From an uncultured Lachnospiraceae bacterium (GTDB lineage: Bacteria > Bacillota > Clostridia > Lachnospirales > Lachnospiraceae), in the NCBI GenBank assembly GCA_947591155.1, contig CANQDA010000015.1, positions 1 through 64,000 on the forward strand: 64,000 bases of DNA, in the 5' to 3' direction. The position numbers and the translations under genes are program-made. Shown piece by piece: positions 52,162 through 59,200 of the stretch. Position 1 is the first letter of the stretch. Each line of letters opens with the position of its first letter. The notes beneath the pieces were generated by a model. The model ran no database searches, was not told where the DNA came from, and saw only the letters and a program-made list of their open reading frames with translations.

Positions 52162-53688
52162 TTACATCAGAAGCTCTGTCGGCCGGTAGAGCACCGCCTC
52201 GTCCAGATGGCGCATAGCGATCTGAGTGCTTCCCTCCAGATCCGCGATCGTCCGCGCCACCTTGAGCAGTCTGTGATAAGTCCGGGCAGTCAGATGCTTC
52301 TGCTCATAGATCTGCTTCATGTGCCGCTCCTCTTCCGATTCGATCGGACAGTATTTCTTCAGATCCGCCGCCGTCAGCTCCGCATTGAAGCGATAGGTGC
52401 TGCCATCATACCGCTCTCTCTGAATCTCCTGAGCCCGAAGCACGCGCGCCCGGATCTGCGTTGTGGTCTCCTCCTCAGAGCTTCCCTGCACCAGATCCTC
52501 GTAGGGAATCTGCTGTACCTCGACATGCAGATCGATCCGATCTAAAAGCGGCCTGCTGATCCGGCGCAGATACTTTCTCACCTCATAGTCACTGCAACGA
52601 CACTTCCTGCGATCCGGAAAAAATCCGCAGCGGCATGGGTTACGCGACGCAACGAGCATAAATCCCGCTGGGAACACATACTGCCCGCTGTTGCGCGAGA
52701 TGCGTATCTCCCCCTCCTCGAGTGGCTGACGCAGAATCTCCAACGTATCCTTCTGGAATTCCGGAAGCTCGTCGAGGTACAACACACCGCGATGCGCAAG
52801 ACTGATCTCTCCCGGGCGCGGGTTTGTCCCTCCTCCGGCAAGCGCGACAGGGGAGATCGTATGGTGCGGCATCCGAAACGGACGCGCGGTCAGTATTCCT
52901 TCCCCCGGGAGCGTCCCCGCGACACTGTGTATCTGGGAGACCTCAAGCGCTTCCTCCACGGAAAGCGGCGGCAGGATCCCCGGAATCCGGCTCGCGATCA
53001 TGGTCTTTCCCGCGCCCGGCGGTCCGCTCAGGAGCAGGTTGTGCATTCCGGCCGCCGCGATCTCCGCAGCCCGCTTGGCCATATGCTGTCCTCTGATGTC
53101 TGCAAAATCACGCTTTGCTCTATTCTTGTCCTCTGAAATTTTTCCTTCTATATCAATGGATTCTTCCGGAAGATGTTCTCCGGAAATAAGATGTGCTACC
53201 ACTTCCCTGAGATGTCCGGCCCCGTATACCCGAATTCCCTGTATCACCGCTCCCTCCCGCAAATTTGCGAGCGGAACAATACAGGAACTGCACCCGGCCT
53301 TTCTGGCTTCTTTGACCATGCCGAGCACCCCGTGGATCCCGTGAATGCTTCCGTCCAATCCGAGCTCGCCCAGCAGAAACTTCTGCTCCAGCGCCTCCTG
53401 CGGCAGATAGCCATGTGCGGCCATCACTGCAATGGCGATCGGCAGGTCGTATGCGGAACCGGACTTTCGGATGTCTGCCGGCGCCAGATTGACCGTGATC
53501 TTCTTCGGCGGCAGCCGATAGCCGGAGTTCTTCAGCGCGGTCCTGACCCTGTCCTGCGCTTCGCGCACCTCCGACGAAAGACATCCTACCATCGCAAACC
53601 CTGGCAGACCGTCGCTCACGTCCGCCTCCACCGAGATCATCCGGCATTCGATGCCGTACAAAACAGCTGATCTTACTAAACTGAACAT
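52162..53688 (-). CDS. comM: ComM/YifB-type Mg-chelatase-like AAA ATPase
   Basis: 508-residue AAA+ protein; relatives (ComM of Haemophilus and Vibrio) are helicases aiding branch migration in natural transformation. N-terminal Lon-like S5 fold (IECRMISVEADVSDGLPGFA, NSGYRLPPKKITVNLAPADI), then the AAA domain with Walker A LSGPPGAGKTMIASRIPG, Walker B GVLYLDELPEFQ, and C-terminal MgChl helical region with ARTYHRLLKVARTIADL. Normal length. AGGAAAAG before the ATG. First gene of the comM-dprA-topA set; the divergent small gene at 53869 is 180 bp away. Confidence 0.95.
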   Translation of the reverse strand: MFSLVRSAVLYGIECRMISVEADVSDGLPGFAMVGCLSSEVREAQDRVRTALKNSGYRLPPKKITVNLAPADIRKSGSAYDLPIAIAVMAAHGYLPQEALEQKFLLGELGLDGSIHGIHGVLGMVKEARKAGCSSCIVPLANLREGAVIQGIRVYGAGHLREVVAHLISGEHLPEESIDIEGKISEDKNRAKRDFADIRGQHMAKRAAEIAAAGMHNLLLSGPPGAGKTMIASRIPGILPPLSVEEALEVSQIHSVAGTLPGEGILTARPFRMPHHTISPVALAGGGTNPRPGEISLAHRGVLYLDELPEFQKDTLEILRQPLEEGEIRISRNSGQYVFPAGFMLVASRNPCRCGFFPDRRKCRCSDYEVRKYLRRISRPLLDRIDLHVEVQQIPYEDLVQGSSEEETTTQIRARVLRAQEIQRERYDGSTYRFNAELTAADLKKYCPIESEEERHMKQIYEQKHLTARTYHRLLKVARTIADLEGSTQIAMRHLDEAVLYRPTELLM

Positions 53689-53868
53689 AGCTTTTCCTAT
53701 GTTCTCTCCCGTTCATCTCATGTTGTAATATAATATCATATTTTAGTTCATATTGCAACTGATTATTTTTGTATTCATCCATTTTCGCTGATTTCGTCGA
53801 ATACTTTCTCCGCAACGCGAAATACTATTCTCAAAGCCCTGAATAAATACAGAAAGGAAGACTCCTCT

Positions 53869-54108
53869 ATGTCCGATCAAAAAATGCCCGAAAAGAATGC
53901 AAAAAAAGGAGAGTCCGCCAGAACTGAACATGCAGATCTGTCAGACTCCTGTTTTTCCAAAAGTGTCTGCTCCGCCATGGATTGCACGGGCTTGATTCCC
54001 GCACTGCCATCATCAGAAGAAGAGCTGGAAGCCTACGAGGAAATGTACTCGTTCTGTCCTGGGGACGCCGCGCAAAAATCGCCAACGGCAGATCATGCGT
54101 CACACTGA
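53869..54108 (+). CDS. Small Cys-containing protein of unknown function
   Basis: Not recognised by name. 79 residues, AAGGAAG about 8 bases before the ATG. The first half is Lys-rich; the second has DSCFSKSVCSAMDCTG and LIPALPSSEEELEAYEEMYSFCP, four cysteines in all. The GLIP-x-x-P-x-SEEELE-x-YEE-x-Y pattern recurs, as I recall, in small Lachnospiraceae proteins and makes it likely to be a true gene. It ends 9 bases inside the convergent nth gene. Metal or Fe-S binding is possible but unproven. Confidence 0.6.
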   Translation: MSDQKMPEKNAKKGESARTEHADLSDSCFSKSVCSAMDCTGLIPALPSSEEELEAYEEMYSFCPGDAAQKSPTADHASH

Positions 54109-54744
54109 ACAAACCCCAACTTTCTTACAGATATCCGCCAACGCGCAGCGCTCGCAGTGCGGCTTCGTACGCGCCGTGCAGATCTCGCGGCCGTGGTTCA
54201 CGAGACGATGACAGAAATCATTGCCCTCCTCGGGCGGAATCAGTTTCCAGAGCGCCATCTCTACCTTCTTCGGCTCTTTGATGCCGTCGACCAGACCCAT
54301 ACGGTTTACCAGACGGATGCAATGCGTGTCCGTGACGATTGCGGGTTTTCCGAATACATCGCCCATGATCAGGTTCGCGCTCTTGCGGCCCACGCCCGGG
54401 AGTTTCAGGAGAGCGTCAAAGTCCTCCGGCACCTTCCCACCGTATTGCTCCTGCAGGATCCTCATACAGGCGCTGATATCCCGCGCCTTGCTTCTGCCGA
54501 GTCCGCAGGGCTTCACGATCTCCTCGATCTCCTCCGGCTCCGCTCCCGCGAGGGCAGCCACATCCGGATACTTTTCATACAGCTTCTCCACGATCACGTT
54601 CACCCGGGCGTCCGTGCACTGCGCCGCAAGGCGGACGCTCACGAGCAGCTTCCACGCCTCGTCGTAATCCAGCGTACAGTCCGCAACCGGATACAGCTCC
54701 TTCAGACGCTCGATGATCTCCAGCGCCAGTCTCTTCTTCGTCAT
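54100..54744 (-). CDS. nth: Endonuclease III
   Basis: DNA glycosylase/AP lyase for oxidised pyrimidines, 214 residues from the ATG at 54744 (GGAGAGG 7 bases upstream). Motifs: helix-hairpin-helix LLKLPGVGRKSANLIMG, catalytic Asp in VTDTHCIRLVNRMG, and the C-terminal [4Fe-4S] site C-x6-C-x2-C-x5-C (ICTARTKPHCERCALADICK). Length is normal. Convergent with the small gene upstream on the plus strand (9-bp overlap). Confidence 0.96.
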   Translation of the reverse strand: MTKKRLALEIIERLKELYPVADCTLDYDEAWKLLVSVRLAAQCTDARVNVIVEKLYEKYPDVAALAGAEPEEIEEIVKPCGLGRSKARDISACMRILQEQYGGKVPEDFDALLKLPGVGRKSANLIMGDVFGKPAIVTDTHCIRLVNRMGLVDGIKEPKKVEMALWKLIPPEEGNDFCHRLVNHGREICTARTKPHCERCALADICKKVGVCSV

Positions 54745-54879
54745 CTTTTGTCCTCTCCATTCCACTGTGATCCGACAGGTCTGCCCGTCGGTCTTCCTCT
54801 TTCCGCTTCCTGTATCACAGGTCGTGCTTCCCTTTTCCGATACAGCAATCTATCTTTTCTTCTATTGCATCTCTGCCTT

Positions 54880-55599
54880 CTATCTTTTCTCTGTCTCCTG
54901 TCCGTTCCCGCTCTCCGCAAGCAGGCGCTCGACCTCCCAGATGCTGCGGATCTCATAGTCCACCCGCACGTCGGAGCTGTTCTCCTTCCCACGCGGATTG
55001 TACCAGCAGCAGATCAATCCGGCGTTGTTCCCGCCGCGCATATCGCTTGTCAGCGAATCCCCGACGATCATGCAAGTCCCCGGCTCCGGCCGCCCGATCT
55101 GCGCGAAGACATGTTCAAAAAATCCCATCGTCGGCTTCTCTGCGCCGATCTCGTCCGAGATGAAAGCTCCGTCCATGCACTCCCCGAGTCCGGAATACTT
55201 CAGCTTGTTTTTCTGCACCGGCTCCGCCCCGTTCGTCACGACATACTGGCGCACCCGGCCCTTCAATCTCCGGCACAGCTCCAGCGAGCGCTCGTTCTCG
55301 AAAAAGTGCTCTCCAAGCTTCCTCTCATAGGAACGGTTGAACGCCTCCACGTCCGGACAGGCGATCCCCTCCGTCTCAAAAAAGCAGCGGAACCGCCCCA
55401 CAAGCACCTCCGGTTTCGTCATCTCCCCGCGCTCCAACGCCTCCCAATGGCGCCGGTTGATCGCGGAGTAGCGCGCGAGCATCGCCTCGTCGCAGCCGTG
55501 AAACCCGATCTCCGCAAAACAGGCGCGTATCCCGTAAGCCTCGGATCTCTGGAAATCGAGCAGCGTGTCGTCGATGTCCCACAGTATCGTATCTATCAT
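54880..55599 (-). CDS. YjjG-like HAD pyrimidine nucleotidase
   Basis: HAD hydrolase of 239 residues related to E. coli YjjG, a nucleotidase that cleans noncanonical pyrimidine nucleotides. Motif I IDTILWDIDDTLLDFQRSEA, helical cap with ERGEMTKPEVLVGRF, motif II VVTNGAEPVQKNKL, motif III Lys in EIGAEKPTMGFF, motif IV IVGDSLTSDMRGGNNAG, ending WYNPRGK. Start at 55599; 135 bases downstream of the end of the nth promoter side. Alternative substrates in this HAD class cannot be excluded. Confidence 0.88.
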   Translation of the reverse strand: MIDTILWDIDDTLLDFQRSEAYGIRACFAEIGFHGCDEAMLARYSAINRRHWEALERGEMTKPEVLVGRFRCFFETEGIACPDVEAFNRSYERKLGEHFFENERSLELCRRLKGRVRQYVVTNGAEPVQKNKLKYSGLGECMDGAFISDEIGAEKPTMGFFEHVFAQIGRPEPGTCMIVGDSLTSDMRGGNNAGLICCWYNPRGKENSSDVRVDYEIRSIWEVERLLAESGNGQETEKR

Positions 55600-55726
55600 G
55601 CCGTATCTTTTCCTTATCTGTCTGTTCTGCTATGTATTCCGTTTTTCTGCCTTCCTCACCCATATAAATCAGGGTATGCGTTCCAAAATACATTCCACTG
55701 CCTCTGCCAGAGCAGCTGCGCTTTCA

Positions 55727-57139
55727 TTATTCTTTTCCACTGAAGCAGTAGGTGCACAGCTTGCACGGCGAGATGCCGATCGACTTTTCCAGATCGTCAA
55801 GGCGATGGTAGCGCAGCGTCGTGAAGTTCTGCTGTTTGCGGATCGCCTCGAGCAGTTCGGAATAGCGTTTGCTCGTCGGATCCACATAGTCGTCGAGCAC
55901 CTCCTGCGGAACGTTGTCGCCCTCCCGCTCTTTGATGATCCTGCGCGTGATCAGGTCCATCTCGGACTTCGAGCGAGAGAAATTCAGATATTTGCAGCCG
56001 TACAAAAGCGGCGGGCAGGCCGGGCGCACATGCACTTCTTTTGCCCCGCTCTGGTACAGGAATTCTGTCGTCTCTCGAAGCTGTGTGCCGCGCACGATCG
56101 AATCATCGATCAGCAGCAGCTTCTTATCCTTGATCAGTGCCCTGACCGGGATCAGCTTCATGCGCGCGATCAGGTTGCGCTGGCTCTGCTTCGTCGGCAT
56201 GAACGACCGCGGCCAGGTCGGCGTGTATTTGATGAACGGCCGCGCATACGGAAAGCCGGACTCGTTCGCGTAGCCGATCGCGTGCGCGGTACCGGAATCC
56301 GGCACGCCGGCCACGATATCAGGGGAGACATTTCCCTTATCGCGCTGTGCGAGCATACTCCCGCAGCGATAACGCATCTCCTCGACATTCACTCCCTCGT
56401 AGGACGAGGTCGGATAGCCGTAATACACCCAGAGGAACGAACAGATCCGCATCTCGTTTCCCGGTCCGGCGAGCGTCTTCACCCCGTCCGGCGTCACGAA
56501 CGCGATCTCCGCCGGCCCGAGTTCTTTATAGTCCGTATAGCCCAGATTGAGATAGGCAAAGCTCTCAAATGACACGCAGTATGAGCCTTCCTTGTGCCCG
56601 ATCACGAGTGGCGTCCTGCCCAGACGGTCTCTGGCCGCGTACAAGCCGTCCTTCGTCATCAGCAGCAGCGTCATGGAACCGTCCACGATCTCCTGCACAA
56701 ACTGAATGCCCTCGACGATGCTCTCCTTCTTACAGATCAGGGAGGCTACCAGCTCCGTCGCGTTCACCTGCCCGCTGCTCATCTCCTGAAAATGCGCGTT
56801 CCCGTTCTCGTAGACGTACTTCAAAAGCTCGTCCATGTTGTTGATCTTGCCGACCGTTGTGATCGCAAAACTTCCGAGATGCGACTGGATCAGAAGCGGC
56901 TGCGGCTCGTAATCAGAAATGCAGCCAATCCCGAGATTGCCCTCCATCTCCTCCACATCGCGCTCCAGCTTCGTGCGGAACGGCGAATTCTCGATGTTGT
57001 GGATCGCGCGCTGGAAGCCGCGTTCCCCGTGCACCGCCATACCGCCGCGGCGCGTCCCCAGATGTGAGTGATAATCGACTCCGTAAAACAATTCCAAAGT
57101 ACAGTTCGTTTTTGAAGCAACTCCGAAAATGCCGCCCAT
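55727..57139 (-). CDS. PurF-like amidophosphoribosyltransferase paralogue, glutaminase-dead
   Basis: 470 residues, similar to PurF throughout. PurF uses Cys1 to release ammonia from glutamine and a PRPP site to make 5-phosphoribosylamine. Here the PRPP loop LLLIDDSIVRGTQLRE (341-356) is intact, and Cys233 (RICSFLWVYY), Cys382, Cys462 and Cys465 (LCTYCFSGK) match the Bacillus PurF [4Fe-4S] ligands. The start is MGGIFGV, with Gly where Cys1 should be; AAGGAGAG fixes the ATG, so no propeptide brings a Cys. The RGQ(E/D)SxG and HNGxLxN motifs read RRGGMAV and TVGKINN. It thus probably cannot use glutamine. Ammonia use, another phosphoribosyl reaction or a regulatory role are open. Confidence 0.85.
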   Translation of the reverse strand: MGGIFGVASKTNCTLELFYGVDYHSHLGTRRGGMAVHGERGFQRAIHNIENSPFRTKLERDVEEMEGNLGIGCISDYEPQPLLIQSHLGSFAITTVGKINNMDELLKYVYENGNAHFQEMSSGQVNATELVASLICKKESIVEGIQFVQEIVDGSMTLLLMTKDGLYAARDRLGRTPLVIGHKEGSYCVSFESFAYLNLGYTDYKELGPAEIAFVTPDGVKTLAGPGNEMRICSFLWVYYGYPTSSYEGVNVEEMRYRCGSMLAQRDKGNVSPDIVAGVPDSGTAHAIGYANESGFPYARPFIKYTPTWPRSFMPTKQSQRNLIARMKLIPVRALIKDKKLLLIDDSIVRGTQLRETTEFLYQSGAKEVHVRPACPPLLYGCKYLNFSRSKSEMDLITRRIIKEREGDNVPQEVLDDYVDPTSKRYSELLEAIRKQQNFTTLRYHRLDDLEKSIGISPCKLCTYCFSGKE

Positions 57140-57232
57140 AGAAAGTCTCTCCTTTGTGATGTTGGAATAATTGTGACACCATTACTTTACCATGAACCCA
57201 CCGAACAGGTAAAGTGTTTTCTGCTTTCGCGT

Positions 57233-57265
57233 AAAAAAGACTGTACACCGATATGATGTACAGTC
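57233..57265 (-). terminator. tRNA-Arg terminator
   Basis: Perfect 9-bp GACTGTACA/TGTACAGTC stem (57239-57247, 57257-57265), then six U residues on the minus strand, 9 bases after the tRNA. Confidence 0.9.
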
Positions 57266-57273
57266 CCTCACAG

Positions 57274-57347
57274 CGTGCGCAAGAGGATTCGAACCCCCGA
57301 CCTTTTGGTCCGTAGCCAAACGCTCTATCCAGCTGAGCTATGCGCAC
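57274..57347 (-). tRNA. tRNA-Arg (ACG)
   Basis: 74-nt cloverleaf on the minus strand: acceptor GTGCGCA/TGCGCAC, D-arm GCTCAGCTGGATAGAGC, anticodon stem TTTGG/CCAAA with loop CTACGGA (anticodon ACG, read after A-to-I editing), T-arm GGGGGTTCGAATCCTC. CCA not encoded. Lies between the PurF-like gene and the L,D-transpeptidase gene. Confidence 0.97.
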
Positions 57348-57365
57348 ATCTTTTCAGCGGAATTC

Positions 57366-57394
57366 ATTATATACCACGTGTTTTCGTTTGTCAA
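57366..57394 (-). promoter_or_regulatory. Promoter of tRNA-Arg
   Basis: Consensus TTGACA (57394-57389), 17-bp spacer, TATAAT (57371-57366), 19 bases before the tRNA. Confidence 0.85.
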
Positions 57395-57498
57395 CCAGCT
57401 ATTTTACAATCCCGAAAAAACTTAAAACCGCGAAATAACGCTCCCGCAGGAGTCACCCTGAAAGGCGGGATCTGCTTGTCCATCCGCAATGTCCTGCA

Positions 57499-58914
57499 CT
57501 ATTTATATAGGAAGATCGGGAAGCGCTCCGGCATGTTTTCGTAGATCTGCTGCGCCGCGTCATACGGAAGATTCACACAGCCGTGCGACCCGTTCGTCTG
57601 ATAGATCCCGCCACCGAACGATCCTCTCCACGGCGCGTCGTGCAGGCCCTGGCCGTCGTAGAATGGCATCCAGTACGTGACCTTCTCTTCCCAGGTATCG
57701 CCCTTCAACGTCTCGGGACTCTTCTTATAGGGAATGCAGAATACGCCGGTCACGGTCTCACGCTCGTTCTTGGGAAGTCCGGATACCACATCCGTCTCGA
57801 CAACCAACTGCCCGTCCAGATAGAACCAGAGGTGCTGCGCGGTCAGATCGACCTCCACATAGTTGCCGCAGATGTCGTCCCGGCCGTTGCGCTTGTAGCC
57901 CTTGACCGCGTACACCGGCTCGCGCTCAACCTCCGTGTTGCTGTAAATGTCGTTGATCAGCTGGGCAGCCTCGCCGTCGCAGTCCATCTGGTACCCGTAA
58001 TCGCTCGAGTCGTAGGAGATCGTCCGTCCGTCGTGCGCGAGGAAATCACGTTTGTAGTACAGCGTATCGTAGCGCGCCGCGAGATCGTACACGTAATCAT
58101 AGACCGCCTCCTCGCGCAGCGCCCCTGTGCCGTCCTCGTTCATATCGAGCCATTGCTGGATCACGGACCAGTCCACAACCTCCTTCTGCTCGCCAAAAAG
58201 CAGGGAGATCTTCGCCTTGCAGTAAGTATTGTAGGTGTTCATCAGGGCATTCATCTTCGCGTCGTCCTGCGTTACTGCCGGGACGAAATAGAAAGACTCG
58301 GGAATGTCGATCGACGCGTCCTGCTGCGGCCGGTCGTTCGTCGTCAGCTTATCCACAAAATCCTTCACGAGCACGCGCAAATCAGCGTCATCCATCTCAT
58401 TACCGTACACCTCCGGCTCGATGAAATACTCCGTGCCGTTAAACTGCAGGGATGCGTCCGCGCTGGCCACACGCGGCTTCGCAAGCTTCGCGGATGTCAC
58501 CGCACCCTGAAAGACAGCCTCGTCATAGTCAAACGGAATATCGATCTCAAATTCATTGCCACCCAACAGGCTGAAGATCAACCGAACGTTCTGCTGGCGC
58601 ATGCAATCCTGAAGTCTGCTTAAGAGTTCCATCTGATCAATGGTGTAGCCCATTTCCTCAAGCGTCAGGGTCAGCGCGCTCTCGCCGCCTTCCCTCAGCT
58701 CCAGCTTCGGCGCACTGAAATCCCGCTCCATGGTAAGCAGCACTTCCTTACAGGTCTTCCCTGCGACGTCGTAGCCGTTAATCTTTGTCTGCTCAAAAAA
58801 AAGACCGCTGTTTGCCTGCTCATACAGATAATATCCGAGCACGCCCAGACCTGCCACCAAAAGAATGACAATCGTTAAAACAGCAATCTTCAAGCCTGTT
58901 CTCTTCTTTTTCAC
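57499..58914 (-). CDS. L,D-transpeptidase (YkuD) with PG-binding domain
   Basis: Peptidoglycan crosslinking enzyme, 471 residues. A GTG start at 58914 with AAGGG about 6 bases upstream. One N-terminal membrane helix (about 10-30), a long VanW/PG-binding-4 type region (about 40-330; KINGYDVAGKTCKEVL, TLEEMGYTI), and a C-terminal YkuD domain with YVEVDLTAQHLWFYLDGQLV and the catalytic NGSHGCVNLPYD (Cys446). Such enzymes make 3-3 crosslinks and give beta-lactam-tolerant walls. Single gene; the tRNA-Arg promoter is 105 bases downstream. Confidence 0.92.
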   Translation of the reverse strand: MKKKRTGLKIAVLTIVILLVAGLGVLGYYLYEQANSGLFFEQTKINGYDVAGKTCKEVLLTMERDFSAPKLELREGGESALTLTLEEMGYTIDQMELLSRLQDCMRQQNVRLIFSLLGGNEFEIDIPFDYDEAVFQGAVTSAKLAKPRVASADASLQFNGTEYFIEPEVYGNEMDDADLRVLVKDFVDKLTTNDRPQQDASIDIPESFYFVPAVTQDDAKMNALMNTYNTYCKAKISLLFGEQKEVVDWSVIQQWLDMNEDGTGALREEAVYDYVYDLAARYDTLYYKRDFLAHDGRTISYDSSDYGYQMDCDGEAAQLINDIYSNTEVEREPVYAVKGYKRNGRDDICGNYVEVDLTAQHLWFYLDGQLVVETDVVSGLPKNERETVTGVFCIPYKKSPETLKGDTWEEKVTYWMPFYDGQGLHDAPWRGSFGGGIYQTNGSHGCVNLPYDAAQQIYENMPERFPIFLYK

Positions 58915-59099
58915 TTTCGTCCCTTACCCTTCTGTAATTATTTATCCATATCCGGAAGTTACTCCCCCAAGTCACTTCACTAGATAATATTGCACCTTTC
59001 TCAAAAATTAGTCAAGTAAATGAATCTTAATTTTCTTCAAACATATCCCTCCGTCCATTCTTCCCAGGAAATGATCTGGTCTATCCTACCGGTTTTCTG

Positions 59100-59128
59100 T
59101 TGCATAGGCGGTGTTCTCATGTTAGAAT
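59100..59128 (+). promoter_or_regulatory. Promoter of the hybrid sensor kinase
   Basis: TTGCAT (59100-59105), 17-bp spacer, TAGAAT (59123-59128), about 70 bases before the start. Confidence 0.7.
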
Positions 59129-59200
59129 AAAAACATTATCAAACCCTCTTGTTTTTGACTGATTTTATTTTATTAAGAAACTGGCCAGCGGAGGAGCGTC

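Noticed and set aside
54157..55743. 528-codon plus-strand frame across nth and the YjjG-like gene
   Set aside because: Covers two well-supported genes on the other strand and the intergenic gap; composition is that of a shadow frame.
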